Assembly: GCA_039821145.1 (NCBI GenBank)
Contig: JBCBOS010000014.1
Location: 1 to 64,000, forward strand
Length of the DNA stretch: 64,000 bases
Reading direction: 5' to 3'
Origin: JBCCSZ01 sp039821145
Lineage (GTDB): Bacteria; Bacteroidota; Bacteroidia; Chitinophagales; Saprospiraceae
The notes beneath the pieces were generated by a model, which was not told the origin of the DNA, did no database searches, and saw only the letters and a program-made list of their open reading frames with translations. Every line of letters begins with the position of its first letter. The stretch's first letter is position 1. Below, one piece after another: positions 1 through 9,458 of the stretch. Made by a program: the position numbers and the translations under genes.

Positions 1-8
1 TGTATCTC

Positions 9-32
9 ATTTGGCTAACTGTTTAGCCAAAT
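9..32. repeat. Perfect inverted repeat, 10-bp arms
   Basis: ATTTGGCTAA (9-18) and TTAGCCAAAT (23-32) are perfect inverted copies around a 4-base loop. It lies 64 bases upstream of the trans-sulfuration gene. It could be an operator or a terminator of a gene left of the window; no good T-tract follows on the plus strand. Confidence 0.5.
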
Positions 33-96
33 TTAAGGATTTATAGTTTTACCGAATTTCTTTTTCTACATTACTTAGCAGTCCAAATCATAGAAC

Positions 97-1269
97 ATGA
101 ACCTGAGCCAAATACTGAACCATTTAGGCGAAAATCGCTCCCAATATTTCAACGCCATTTCCCCTCCCGTCATCCAAAGCAGCAACTTTGCCTTCGACAC
201 CTTGGACGACTTTCGAAAGGCTTTTCAAAGTGAATTTGACAGCCACATCTACACCCGAGGCAACAACCCAACCGCAGCCATTTTGCGGGCCAAATTGGCG
301 GCATTGGAAGGCGCAGAAGAAGCACTCGTTTTTGGGAGTGGCAGCGCCGCCATTGCCAGTGCCGTCATCGGACAAGTGAGCGCGGGCGACCACATCGTTT
401 GCGTGCGCAATCCCTACAGTTGGACACATGCCCTGCTGACCAAATTCCTGGATCGCTTTGGGGTCAGTCACACTTTTGTGGACGGACGCAACTTGGAGGA
501 AATGGAGGCAGCCATTCGCCCCGAAACCAAGGTGCTTTTTTTGGAAAGTCCCAATTCCATCACCTTCGAATTGCAAGACCTCAGCGCCTGTGCCGATGTG
601 GCCCGCCGCCATCAACTCGTCAGCATCATCGACAACAGCTACTGCTCCCCCTACTTCCAAAATCCCATCGCGCATGGCATCGACATCGTCGTTCATTCGG
701 GTACCAAATACCTCAATGGGCACAGCGATGTCGTACTGGGTGTGGTCTGCGGCAGCAGGGCCTTGTTGTACAAAATTTTTGAATCAGAATTGATGACCCT
801 GGGCGCCGTTTTGCCTCCCCATGATGCAGCCTTGGCCATCCGGGGACTGCGCACCTTCGAACTCCGCATGCAACGCTCCGACAGCACCGCCCAAACCGTC
901 GTCCAATACCTCCAACAACACCCCAAGGTGGAGCAAGTCATCTACCCCTTGGCCGAGGATTTCCCGCAGTATGAATTGGCTCAAAAACAGATGCGTGGCT
1001 GTGGTGGACTTTTTTCCATCTTGCTGAAAGCCAACAACAGAGCCGAGGTAGAAGCTTTTTTCCACCGACTCAAACGATTTCTGCTAGCTGTCTCCTGGGG
1101 TGGACACGAATCGCTTGTCCTGCCCTTTGCTGCCTTTTACGGCATAGAAGGACGGCCCGATACCAGCATTTCCTGGAAATTGGTCAGATTGTACATTGGA
1201 CTGGAAAATCCCGATTTCTTGATCGAAGACCTGGAACAAGCCCTGGAAGTGGTCGGAACTACACCTTGA
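97..1269 (+). CDS. Trans-sulfuration family PLP enzyme (cystathionine gamma-synthase/beta-lyase type)
   Basis: This is a cytosolic PLP enzyme of the Cys/Met-metabolism family, acting on sulfur amino acids or their activated homoserine precursors. The 390-residue length is normal for the family. The cofactor lysine lies in HSGTKYLNGHSD at about residue 204. The segment ending in IDNSYCSPYFQNP before it carries the Asp that contacts the PLP ring nitrogen, and TRGNNPTAAILRAKLAALEG is the usual N-terminal substrate/PLP region. The ATG at 97 gives the normal family N-terminus. Which reaction it catalyses (gamma-synthase, beta-lyase or methionine gamma-lyase) cannot be fixed by eye. Its 3' end overlaps the convergent ParA gene by 11 bases. 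Confidence 0.88.
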   Translation: MNLSQILNHLGENRSQYFNAISPPVIQSSNFAFDTLDDFRKAFQSEFDSHIYTRGNNPTAAILRAKLAALEGAEEALVFGSGSAAIASAVIGQVSAGDHIVCVRNPYSWTHALLTKFLDRFGVSHTFVDGRNLEEMEAAIRPETKVLFLESPNSITFELQDLSACADVARRHQLVSIIDNSYCSPYFQNPIAHGIDIVVHSGTKYLNGHSDVVLGVVCGSRALLYKIFESELMTLGAVLPPHDAALAIRGLRTFELRMQRSDSTAQTVVQYLQQHPKVEQVIYPLAEDFPQYELAQKQMRGCGGLFSILLKANNRAEVEAFFHRLKRFLLAVSWGGHESLVLPFAAFYGIEGRPDTSISWKLVRLYIGLENPDFLIEDLEQALEVVGTTP

Positions 1270-1930
1270 ACTTGCGAACAAACTCTTTGTAGAAGTCTGA
1301 AAAACGACGCTCTCCCTCTGCATAATCCATCACGGAAGTATAGAAAGAAGGCGTGGTAAAAATTTTCAGATCCGCCAGTGAATGCTTGAACATCTTGAGT
1401 TTGCGCTTCTTCATAATGGCCTCGGCCTCATCATTGGATTTGCGCTGGTTGCGGCGATTGATGAAACCGTAGAATTTGAAAGGAGCATCCATCTCTTTTT
1501 TGTAAGTGGCCGTCTCTTGGATGATGTCCACAAAATCGGAAGTGGAGAGGATGTCGACTTCACTGCCAATGACGGGAATGAGGATGGAGTCGCAATGCTG
1601 CAAGAGCATGACGGTGGCATTGTCTTTTTTCCCATCGGTCATACGGGGTACGTCGATAAAGATGACATCGTAATCGCTGCCAAATCGCTTGAGAAAGGTG
1701 TTGACCCGGCGAGGTGTCAGGGCCTCGACTTCGATCAGCGGCTCATCCTCGTAGAGTTCTCTTTCTCTTTCGTACATTTCGCTGATACTGCCTTGGCTGT
1801 CGCAGTCCAAAATGAGGACTCTTCTCTTTTTGTATTTGGCCAGCGTAGTGGCAAGTAAAATACTGACGACAGATTTGCCAACGCCTCCCTTGCTGTTGGC
1901 AATGCTGATGATGCGAGTTTCTGTAGACAT
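1259..1930 (-). CDS. Orphan ParA/MinD-family ATPase
   Basis: The protein opens with a deviant Walker A motif, NSKGGVGKS, followed by VLILDCDSQGS and FIDVPRMTDG, the usual order of a ParA-type P-loop ATPase (223 residues). These ATPases dimerise with ATP and position DNA, chemosensory arrays or other cargo. There is no HTH extension and no parB, parS-like repeat or plasmid gene beside it, so chromosome or plasmid partition is not supported. A cargo-positioning or regulatory role is an inference. It is convergent with and overlaps the preceding PLP-enzyme gene by 11 bases. Confidence 0.85.
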   Translation of the reverse strand: MSTETRIISIANSKGGVGKSVVSILLATTLAKYKKRRVLILDCDSQGSISEMYERERELYEDEPLIEVEALTPRRVNTFLKRFGSDYDVIFIDVPRMTDGKKDNATVMLLQHCDSILIPVIGSEVDILSTSDFVDIIQETATYKKEMDAPFKFYGFINRRNQRKSNDEAEAIMKKRKLKMFKHSLADLKIFTTPSFYTSVMDYAEGERRFSDFYKEFVRKFKV

Positions 1931-2163
1931 AGAATATTTGGCAGTTATTGGAATACTACCCGGAGGCAGTACGCGCGGTGAAAACTTGATTTTTACAAGT
2001 GTTGGGCGCCTGCTAGGCTGTGCAAACGCTTTGCAAGTTTAAGTATTTTTGCGAATAAATTAAAGTCCAGCTGTAGATCAGTCAACACCTTGGTAAAATT
2101 GCTTGCAAAATTGGTGCTTGGCTTAATTTGTCGAAGGCCGCTCAACTGGCACCATTTTTTTTA

Positions 2164-2171
2164 TACTTTTG
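2164..2171 (+). promoter_or_regulatory. Bacteroidota -7 box (TAnnTTTG)
   Basis: TACTTTTG fits the TAnnTTTG consensus and lies 28 bases before the lipoprotein ATG at 2200. No clear -33 TTG is found at the usual 17-23 base spacing, so this is a half-supported promoter. A second match, TATTTTTG, is at 2044-2051. Confidence 0.45.
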
Positions 2172-2199
2172 CAAAAAATCTTCTCTGAAATTTCTTCCA

Positions 2200-2682
2200 A
2201 TGAAAAAAATGTCCGCATCCACATCACTGCTTTCTCTGCTCATCGTCCTGAGCCTGGCCTTCACACTGTTTGCCTGTGCAGGAGAAACCACCTCCACGGA
2301 ACAGACCAACGATGCCAATACCGAACAAAGCGCAGTGGAAACACCGCCAGCCAGCCCAGCTGTCGATCCCAACACCATCGATGAATCCACCCGCGCCAAG
2401 GAGGCTTGCAACTGCTTCAAGAAGCTCAACGACATGCGCCAAGCAGCCCGCGACAAACTCACCCAAGGCGACTCGACGGCCTTCACCAGCGTCGATTCAG
2501 AATTGCAAGAGGTGCGCCGCACTGCCCTCAGCTGTAGCAATCGATTGGTGGATGTCATTCGCAACGACGAGCAACGCAAAAAAGAATTCCAGGGCGTTTT
2601 GTCGAGAACTTGTCCCAATTATTCTACCTCTATTTTGCTGATGACAAAGCTCAATTTCGTGCCAGAACAGCCAGCCGAATAA
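2200..2682 (+). CDS. Small exported lipoprotein, unknown function
   Basis: The 160-residue protein begins MKKMSASTS, then has a hydrophobic stretch ending in the lipobox LFAC (Cys near residue 26). A Thr/Glu/Pro-rich linker follows, then a helical domain with Cys pairs (EACNCFKKL, TALSCSNRL, SRTCPNY). A longer frame is open upstream from a TTG at 2128, but the ATG at 2200 puts a proper lipoprotein signal at the N-terminus and sits just after a -7 box. No family is recognised. It is probably anchored in the cell envelope. It stands alone between the divergent ParA gene and the symporter gene. Confidence 0.75.
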   Translation: MKKMSASTSLLSLLIVLSLAFTLFACAGETTSTEQTNDANTEQSAVETPPASPAVDPNTIDESTRAKEACNCFKKLNDMRQAARDKLTQGDSTAFTSVDSELQEVRRTALSCSNRLVDVIRNDEQRKKEFQGVLSRTCPNYSTSILLMTKLNFVPEQPAE

Positions 2683-2719
2683 GCGAGCCGACACCACAGT
2701 TTTTCTTTGATGCAAAGGC

Positions 2720-2760
2720 ATTTCCCAGGCGACATTCCACTGCTGGGCCAGGGAAATTTT
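2720..2760 (+). terminator. Possible terminator stem-loop after lipoprotein gene
   Basis: ATTTCCC (2720-2726) pairs with GGGAAAT (2751-2757), followed by TTTT. The loop is long (24 bases), with an alternative inner pairing CCCAG/CTGGG. Weak candidate. Confidence 0.3.
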
Positions 2761-2862
2761 GTCCTCATTCTTTTGAAAATGAGCAGAAAGTGAATACCTT
2801 AACGGGCTGTAAAAACGAAAACATACCGCCGTATTGAAAAACCAACCCATCGAATTCAATCT

Positions 2863-4494
2863 ATGAAGAAATCACGCATTCTACTCTCGCTGGCCGTCAT
2901 GCTGGCACCTGTTCTTGCCATTGCCCAAGACACCAGCGAAAGAGGCCTGGATGAGCAAATCAATGAATTTTTCGCCCCCATCGCAGCCACCATCGCAGGC
3001 ATCGTTTTCTACTCCATCCCCGTCGGCAACGGCCTGAGCGTCCCCATCGTTCTCATCGTCCTGCTTCTCGGAGCAAGCTACTTCACTGTCTACTTCGGCT
3101 TTCCAAACTTTACCAAATTTGGACTGGCCATCAACGTAGTCCGAGGCAAGTACGACAATACCAAAGCCTATCCCAGTGACGACATGGTGACCAACGATGG
3201 AGACATTCCCGATACCATCCGCAAGGAAGGCCACGTAGGGGAAGTCACCGCATTCCAAGCCCTGACAGCCGCCCTTTCGGCCACCGTGGGACTGGGGAAC
3301 ATCGCCGGAGTGGCCATCGCCATTGCCATCGGAGGACCCGGTGCGACCTTTTGGATGATCCTGGCGGGCTTTCTCGGCATGGCTTCCAAGTTTACCGAAT
3401 GTACCCTGGGGGTCAAATACAGGGAAATTGGACCAGATGGAACCGTTTACGGGGGGCCGATGTACTACCTGCGCAAGGGACTGGCAGAAAAAGGAATGGC
3501 CGGATTGGGCAAGGTCTTCGCCGTTTTCTATGCCATCATGCTCATTGGTGGTTCCTTCGGAGGTGGCAACATGTTCCAAGCCAACCAAGCAGCAGCACAG
3601 TTCCAATCCCTCATCAATGCCGATCCCAACGGCAGCGCAGGCACCATTTTCGGTGTGGTCGTGGCCCTATTGGTCGGACTGGTCATCATCGGAGGGATCA
3701 AGCGGATCGGGAAGGTCGCAGAAAAGATCGTTCCCTTCATGGTGGGCATTTACGTGGCCGCAGCCCTCATCATCTTGATTGCCAACGTTGGCGCCATCCC
3801 ACAGGCATTTGGCCAAATATTCAGTGGCGCTTTCTCTGGTGCTGGCATCGCAGGCGGTATGATCGGGGTACTCATCCAAGGATTCCGTCGGGCCGCCTTC
3901 TCCAACGAAGCAGGGGTCGGATCAGCATCTGTGGCACACGCAGCTGTCAAAACCCGCTACCCTTCCAGTGAAGGTGTTGTGGCCTTGTTGGAACCCTTCA
4001 TCGATACAGTGGTCGTCTGTACCATGACTGCCTTGGTCATCATCATCTACAACACAGGCGGACACTTCACCTACGGCGCCGTAGAGGGCAACAATGTCAT
4101 CCTCAATACAGGCGATCAATTGGGTGGGGTCAACCTGACCTCGGCAGCCTTCAACTCCGTATTGCCAGGCTTCTCCTATGTGCTGACCATCGCCGTGATT
4201 TTGTTTGCGTTCTCCACCATGCTCTCTTGGTCTTACTACGGTCTGCAGGCCTGGAAATTCCTCTTTGGCAAAAGCAAAGTGGCAGACACCACCTACAAAA
4301 TCCTGTTTTGCCTTTTTGTGGTCATCGGAGCAGCGGCCAGCCTCGGGGCTGTGGTCGATTTCTCAGATGCCATGGTCTTTGCCATGATCTTTCCCAATAT
4401 GATCGGTTTGATCATCCTGGCTCCTGTGGTCAAAGAAGAGATGCAAAAATACATGGCCGCCATCAAATCGGGGGCCATCAACGCCGACGAATGA
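2863..4494 (+). CDS. AGCS-family sodium:alanine/glycine symporter
   Basis: This integral inner-membrane protein of 543 residues belongs to the alanine-or-glycine:cation symporter family, which imports small neutral amino acids with Na+. The family signature is clear: TVGLGNIAGVAIAIAIGGPG in the first third, then RRAAFSNEAGVGSASVAHA and a Pro-rich helix GVVALLEPFIDT. About ten or more membrane segments are visible. The N-terminus (MKKSRILLSLAVMLAPVLA, then IAQDTSERG) looks like a cleavable signal peptide before an extra periplasmic stretch, which lengthens it relative to classical AlsT/DagA proteins. It is monocistronic, with a strong terminator after it. Confidence 0.92.
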   Translation: MKKSRILLSLAVMLAPVLAIAQDTSERGLDEQINEFFAPIAATIAGIVFYSIPVGNGLSVPIVLIVLLLGASYFTVYFGFPNFTKFGLAINVVRGKYDNTKAYPSDDMVTNDGDIPDTIRKEGHVGEVTAFQALTAALSATVGLGNIAGVAIAIAIGGPGATFWMILAGFLGMASKFTECTLGVKYREIGPDGTVYGGPMYYLRKGLAEKGMAGLGKVFAVFYAIMLIGGSFGGGNMFQANQAAAQFQSLINADPNGSAGTIFGVVVALLVGLVIIGGIKRIGKVAEKIVPFMVGIYVAAALIILIANVGAIPQAFGQIFSGAFSGAGIAGGMIGVLIQGFRRAAFSNEAGVGSASVAHAAVKTRYPSSEGVVALLEPFIDTVVVCTMTALVIIIYNTGGHFTYGAVEGNNVILNTGDQLGGVNLTSAAFNSVLPGFSYVLTIAVILFAFSTMLSWSYYGLQAWKFLFGKSKVADTTYKILFCLFVVIGAAASLGAVVDFSDAMVFAMIFPNMIGLIILAPVVKEEMQKYMAAIKSGAINADE

Positions 4495-4523
4495 GTCAAC
4501 CCAAGGCAATCACTTTTGCCTTT

Positions 4524-4563
4524 CATCCCGCATGCTTTGACCAAGTATGCGGGATGTTTTTTT
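4524..4563 (+). terminator. Rho-independent terminator of symporter gene
   Basis: CATCCCGCAT (4524-4533) pairs perfectly with ATGCGGGATG (4547-4556), and seven T residues follow (4557-4563). Confidence 0.92.
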
Positions 4564-4838
4564 GGAGACAAATCATCTCTCCGAATGAGATTCGCCATAC
4601 ACATGGTATAATTATTGCATATGTATTCCCATAAACTCCCCTGGGAGTCCAACTGCGTTTCCTAAAAACCGTCCCACCAGCCAATGCATTTGCCACTTCA
4701 GGTGAATGCCCCACATTCTCAGCAACAGCAACAATACCGTCATTACTTGTCAATGGCCCCCTTCACCTGTACTGCTCCGATCGTTTTGCTCGGATGTGGA
4801 CAGAGGGCTCATGTCCAATATTCAACAAAACACAACCC
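4564..4838. other. Intergenic leader before first giant T9SS protein
   Basis: No gene is supported. AT-rich TATAATTATTGCATATG lies near 4608-4625 and a short ACTCCC/GGGAGT repeat near 4638-4651. A similar TATAATTGCA occurs upstream of the paralog (about 9623), so a shared promoter element is possible. No exact TAnnTTTG box was found. Confidence 0.4.
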
Positions 4839-7800
4839 ATGTTCAGATTCATCAGTGATTGTAGGAAACACATGTTATTGTACTTCTTCTACCTGGCCTT
4901 CTGCCCCACTGTCATGGCCCAAACAGGCCCACTGGCTTGCCACGACCGGGTGCAAGTCTCCCTGGATACCGGAAGCTGCGAAGCGTTGATCGATTCCAGT
5001 CTGCTCCTGAGCGGCAATATTCCAGCGGGACTGTATCAAGTAGAGCTTTTTTACGACCAAGCCATGACCCAAGCTGTGCCCAGCAGCCCGGTGGTATCAT
5101 CCGCAGATATGGGCCGCCTGTTGTACGCAAGCGTGCGCAATGCCACGGGCAGCAACAGCTGTTGGGGGACCATCCTAGTGGAAGACAAATGGATTCCTTC
5201 CTTGGAATGCCTCTCTGCAGACACCATTGATTGCCGAGAAGATGTGGCGCCTGCCTTGGGTGGCGAGCCTGGTTTTCCCTTGCCAGCGGGCATCATACCA
5301 ATGGCAGATTCCACTGATGCCCAGTCATTTACAGTACCTGGCTTTGATCCCTGTGGTGATCTAGCGCTGCGATATGTCGATGCTGATGTAGGCGGAACAA
5401 GCTGTGGCGTGTTTTTCCGAATTGTCCAAAGAGATTGGCTGCTACAAGATGCTGCGGGAAATACGGATACCTGCCGTCAATTGATCTATCTGGAAAATTT
5501 CACAGATCCTTTTGACCCGGCCACTGACTGTCCCCCCGATTGGTTTGCCGAAGCCGATACCGCCGCCAACAACAATGGGCGCTTGCTGTGTGACCAGCGA
5601 AGAGACGACGCCTTGGCTGGCGATGGCAGCACAACACTCGGCTGGAACAGCTTGCCCGATGGCCACCGCTTTGCGGGTCACCCCTCCCCTTTTGATGCTC
5701 TGTATCCCAATAGCAGCAATGTCAAATGGTTCGGAACTGGCCAGCCAAGCATTCCAGAATGTGGCTCTGCCCAAAGCACTTTTACAGATCAAAGAATCAA
5801 CATTTGCGCGACGGGCAACAGCACTGCCTGCTTCAAGATTGTGCGCGACTGGTTTGTGGTCGATTGGTGTACCGGAGCAGTAGAAGAATGCCAACAAGTC
5901 ATCAAAATAGAAGACGATACTGCCCCCCAATTCAGCCTGCTGGAAGACCTCACCCTCAGTGTGGATGTATGGCGCTGCGAATTGGACTGGACTGTGCCCG
6001 AGCCTCAATTGACCGACAATTGCAATGCCCTGCCCTTGGACTACAGCGTGAGTGTGGCCGGGCAAAGCGTAAGCCGACTCAGCAACGGCCGCTATTTGGT
6101 CGAAGGGCTTGCCCCTGGCACATACGACATCATCTTCAGCAGTTCCGACTGTTGTGGCAATCGAGCCAATGACAGCCTGCAACTCACTGTCATAGATGCC
6201 ATTCCACCTGTTGCTGTTTGCGATCAAAATACGGTGGTGGGCCTCACAGCCAATGCCGATCCGGATGATCCCAACAATGGCACCAGCAAGGTATTTGCCG
6301 CTACTTTCGACGATGGTTCCTATGACAATTGCTCCCCTCAAGTATGGTTCAAAGTCATCCGCATGGACGAATTTGATGCCAATCAGAATGGACAGGGGGG
6401 AGAGTTGGACTTGAAAGAAGGCGACTGGGCGGCCAGAAGTTGTGGCGGTGCCAATGGAGACGACGATCCATCCATTGACGGCGCACAGGCCTATTTTGAT
6501 GATTTTCTCAAAGTCTGCTGCGAGGATACAGACCAAGACATCCAAGTGGTATTCCGGGTCTTTGATGTAGATCCGACGCCCTATGAATTCCGAAATGTCT
6601 TTCCTCCCAATCAGTTTCCGCAATTCTACCTTGGCAGGGATGCTTCGGAGTTGACGGGCATTCTGCCTGCGGCCATGTCGGACACGGGAGCACTCTTTGG
6701 GCATTTCACCGACTGCATGGTATCCTTGGATGTAGACGACAAAATTGCCCCTTTCTTACAAGCCCCCGAAGACATCTGGCTCAGTTGTGATTTTGACCTG
6801 GATTTCGACCCAGATCGGCCCAATGACTTTCTCGATGCCTTTGATGGTTTGTTTGGAAAAATTGTGGCAAATCCCAATGGACAAAGCGACCTGGCTGACA
6901 TCATCCTCAACGACCGAGTCTGCGTAGGCCATCCCAAATTCAACCAACTCGCCCCTGCCAACCCCGCACTCGACCCCTGCTACGAAAACATCTATGCCAT
7001 CAACTGGGGAACAGATGGATTTGCGATCGACAATTGTTCGGTCGACATTCAACAGTCCATCAGTTCCAGCTTGGTTTGTGGCAAAGGTACCATTACACGG
7101 AGCTGGACCGGGCAGGACGAGGAAGGCAACATTGGCAATACCGTCCGCCAAACCATTCACATCATCGACTGCCGGGCCTTTTACGTGCCCAGCGTGAGTT
7201 GGCGCATGAGTGGTGGCGATGGAGCGATTGGCAGTTGCAGTGCCGCCCAGGGCTACCGATACAAACTCATCAGTTGGCCAGGGGATGTCACCGTGACCAC
7301 TTGCCTCGACAATGTAGACGCTCTGTTGCCTGCCAATCTCCTGGTGAGTGACGAAAGAGACCGCCAGCCCGAATTGGATCGACAGAAATGCAATTTCCTG
7401 GCGGCGACATTTACAGATACCCGATTCACCTTGGAGGACAATTCCTGTGTCAAGGTATTTCGGGACTGGACGGTGATTGACTGGTGTTTGTACGAAGAAG
7501 CCCAGATCGATCCAAGGATTGACTACGAGTGGACGTTCCGGCAAGTCATCAAACTGATCAATGCCGTTGGACCGGAATTCACCGCTGGTTGCGACGACCA
7601 AAACGCGCTGGCCCTCAACGAAGACTGTACCGCAGATGTCAACTTGCCCATCACGGCCTCAGACGATTGCAGTCCGGACAGCATCCTTCGCTACCAATAC
7701 CAAATTGACTTGCAAAATGATGGGACCATCAATGAATTGGGCTACAGCGACAATTTCCGCAGCAATCCTTTTGGCAACTTGAGCGCCCGGATCTTTTCAT

Positions 7801-9458
7801 CGGCCAATCCATCCATTTCCGGTACCTATCCGACAGGGGTTCACCGCATCCGATGGACCGCCTTGGACGGTTGTGACAATGCCAGCAGTTGTTCATTTCT
7901 ATTGACCATAGAAGACGGCAAACCACCAACTCCCATTTGCCTGCCTGGCATTTCCAGCATTCCCATGCCGCCCAATGCCGGAGATTCACTCGCCATCACG
8001 GCCCGACACTTCAACTGGAACAGCAGCGACAATTGCAGCGACAGCACTCGTCTGCGGTATTCTTTTTCTGCGGCCAGCATAGCCGATAGCATTCGCGTGT
8101 ACAGATGTGCGGATGTGGGGAGTGGCGTGCTCATCGACACCTTGAGGGTGTATGTCTGGGACGAGGCTGGATTGTTTGCCAGTTGTGCCGTCAACTTGCA
8201 GCTCACCGATTGCGACAACCAAAGCCAAGCCAACATCAGCGGACGCATCCAATCGGAGCAACAGGCAGCCGTTGAAGAGGTGATGGTGCATTTGGAAGGA
8301 GACCTAGATGCCAGTCAGCAAACGCCAGAAAGTGGTCAGTTCCGCTTTTCCGATTTGCCCACCCAGCAATCCTACCGCATCCGCCCCTACAAAAACGACC
8401 ATCCATTGAACGGTGTTTCGACCTATGACCTGGTCTTGATGAGCAAACACATCTTGGGCATCGAGCCATTGGACAGTCCTTACAAGCTCATTGCCGCCGA
8501 CATCAATCAATCCGGCTCTCTGACGGCTTTGGACATGGTGGAGCTGCGCAAACTCATCTTGTTCTTGGACAATGAATTTACAGACAATACCTCCTGGCGA
8601 TTTGTGCCCAGCGACCATCAATTTGCCAACCCGAACAATCCATTCGAGAACAGCTTTCCGGAAGCCTACCAAGTGGATCAGCTTCGGGAAGACCTGTCGG
8701 CACATTTTGTGGCCATCAAGACGGGAGATGTCAACGGAAGCGCTCGACCCAATGGCATCCTTGGCAGCGAGAGCCGACAGCAAGCGCCCACCCGCCACTT
8801 GTATGTACAAGAACGAGAAGTAAGCCCCGGAGAGCATGTGACCGTCGAAGTATCTGGGCGGGAGTTGGAAAGCATCTTGGCCTATCAGTTTAGTCTGCAT
8901 TTTGAGGCGACTGCCTTGGAATTTGAAGGAGTAGAAGCTGTGATGGACCCTATGAAAGCCGCCCATTTCAACAGCGAGATGAGCCAAGCAGGAATTGTGA
9001 CCTCCAGTTTCGTCCTGCCCAAAGGAAGCCGTGGAGATCAGTTGTTGTTTCGCCTGTCATTCACTGCCAAGACCATCGGAAAGCTGTCCGACTGGCTGGA
9101 ATTGACCGCCGACTTTACGCCCTCGGAATGCTATTCCTTGGAAGGAGGTGTGGCCCCATTGGCGCTGCAGTTTGTTCCCGACAAACAAGTAGCAAATGAA
9201 GTCCAACTGTTTCAAAACAGTCCCAACCCTTTCCGCAAGCAAACCGAAATAGGATTCTACCTGCCCAAGGCATCACAAATCCGTCTGCGGCTCACAGATG
9301 CATCGGGCAAGCAATTGTTGGAGCGGCAAGGATGGTTTGCCCAAGGGTACCACCAATGGCCCATTGACTGGGAAAGCATCTCCGCCAACGGCCTGTTGTT
9401 TTACAGCTTGGAGACCGTCGATCAGCAATTGAATCGGAAGATGATCCGGCTGAAATAA
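4839..9458 (+). CDS. Giant secreted T9SS cargo with HYR-like, dockerin-like and cohesin-like modules (paralog 1)
   Basis: About 1539 residues. The ATG at 4839 is preferred to the upstream in-frame ATG at 4794 because it gives a signal peptide (MFRFISDCRKH, hydrophobic core, TVMAQ) and aligns with the paralog. The body is Cys-rich with repeated beta-sandwich/HYR-like units. The motif RDW-x-V-x-DWC followed by QVIK occurs twice. About residues 1190-1305 carry dockerin-like calcium loops (GVSTYDLVLMSKHILG, DINQSGSLTALDMVELRKL, KTGDVNGSARP). Residues 1320-1420 resemble a cohesin-like beta-sandwich. Residues 1452-1539 are a T9SS type A sorting domain starting FQNSPNPFRKQTEI. It is probably surface-attached or released; its ligand is unknown. 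The next gene is a full-length paralog. Confidence 0.85.
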   Translation: MFRFISDCRKHMLLYFFYLAFCPTVMAQTGPLACHDRVQVSLDTGSCEALIDSSLLLSGNIPAGLYQVELFYDQAMTQAVPSSPVVSSADMGRLLYASVRNATGSNSCWGTILVEDKWIPSLECLSADTIDCREDVAPALGGEPGFPLPAGIIPMADSTDAQSFTVPGFDPCGDLALRYVDADVGGTSCGVFFRIVQRDWLLQDAAGNTDTCRQLIYLENFTDPFDPATDCPPDWFAEADTAANNNGRLLCDQRRDDALAGDGSTTLGWNSLPDGHRFAGHPSPFDALYPNSSNVKWFGTGQPSIPECGSAQSTFTDQRINICATGNSTACFKIVRDWFVVDWCTGAVEECQQVIKIEDDTAPQFSLLEDLTLSVDVWRCELDWTVPEPQLTDNCNALPLDYSVSVAGQSVSRLSNGRYLVEGLAPGTYDIIFSSSDCCGNRANDSLQLTVIDAIPPVAVCDQNTVVGLTANADPDDPNNGTSKVFAATFDDGSYDNCSPQVWFKVIRMDEFDANQNGQGGELDLKEGDWAARSCGGANGDDDPSIDGAQAYFDDFLKVCCEDTDQDIQVVFRVFDVDPTPYEFRNVFPPNQFPQFYLGRDASELTGILPAAMSDTGALFGHFTDCMVSLDVDDKIAPFLQAPEDIWLSCDFDLDFDPDRPNDFLDAFDGLFGKIVANPNGQSDLADIILNDRVCVGHPKFNQLAPANPALDPCYENIYAINWGTDGFAIDNCSVDIQQSISSSLVCGKGTITRSWTGQDEEGNIGNTVRQTIHIIDCRAFYVPSVSWRMSGGDGAIGSCSAAQGYRYKLISWPGDVTVTTCLDNVDALLPANLLVSDERDRQPELDRQKCNFLAATFTDTRFTLEDNSCVKVFRDWTVIDWCLYEEAQIDPRIDYEWTFRQVIKLINAVGPEFTAGCDDQNALALNEDCTADVNLPITASDDCSPDSILRYQYQIDLQNDGTINELGYSDNFRSNPFGNLSARIFSSANPSISGTYPTGVHRIRWTALDGCDNASSCSFLLTIEDGKPPTPICLPGISSIPMPPNAGDSLAITARHFNWNSSDNCSDSTRLRYSFSAASIADSIRVYRCADVGSGVLIDTLRVYVWDEAGLFASCAVNLQLTDCDNQSQANISGRIQSEQQAAVEEVMVHLEGDLDASQQTPESGQFRFSDLPTQQSYRIRPYKNDHPLNGVSTYDLVLMSKHILGIEPLDSPYKLIAADINQSGSLTALDMVELRKLILFLDNEFTDNTSWRFVPSDHQFANPNNPFENSFPEAYQVDQLREDLSAHFVAIKTGDVNGSARPNGILGSESRQQAPTRHLYVQEREVSPGEHVTVEVSGRELESILAYQFSLHFEATALEFEGVEAVMDPMKAAHFNSEMSQAGIVTSSFVLPKGSRGDQLLFRLSFTAKTIGKLSDWLELTADFTPSECYSLEGGVAPLALQFVPDKQVANEVQLFQNSPNPFRKQTEIGFYLPKASQIRLRLTDASGKQLLERQGWFAQGYHQWPIDWESISANGLLFYSLETVDQQLNRKMIRLK

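Noticed and set aside
1259..1930. ParA gene as evidence of a plasmid or integrated element
   Set aside because: No parB, replication, integrase or conjugation genes; all neighbours are chromosomal.
5442..6704. 420-codon open frame antisense to the first giant T9SS gene
   Set aside because: It mirrors the strongly supported plus-strand protein, has no recognisable domain and lies wholly within it; a codon-bias shadow.
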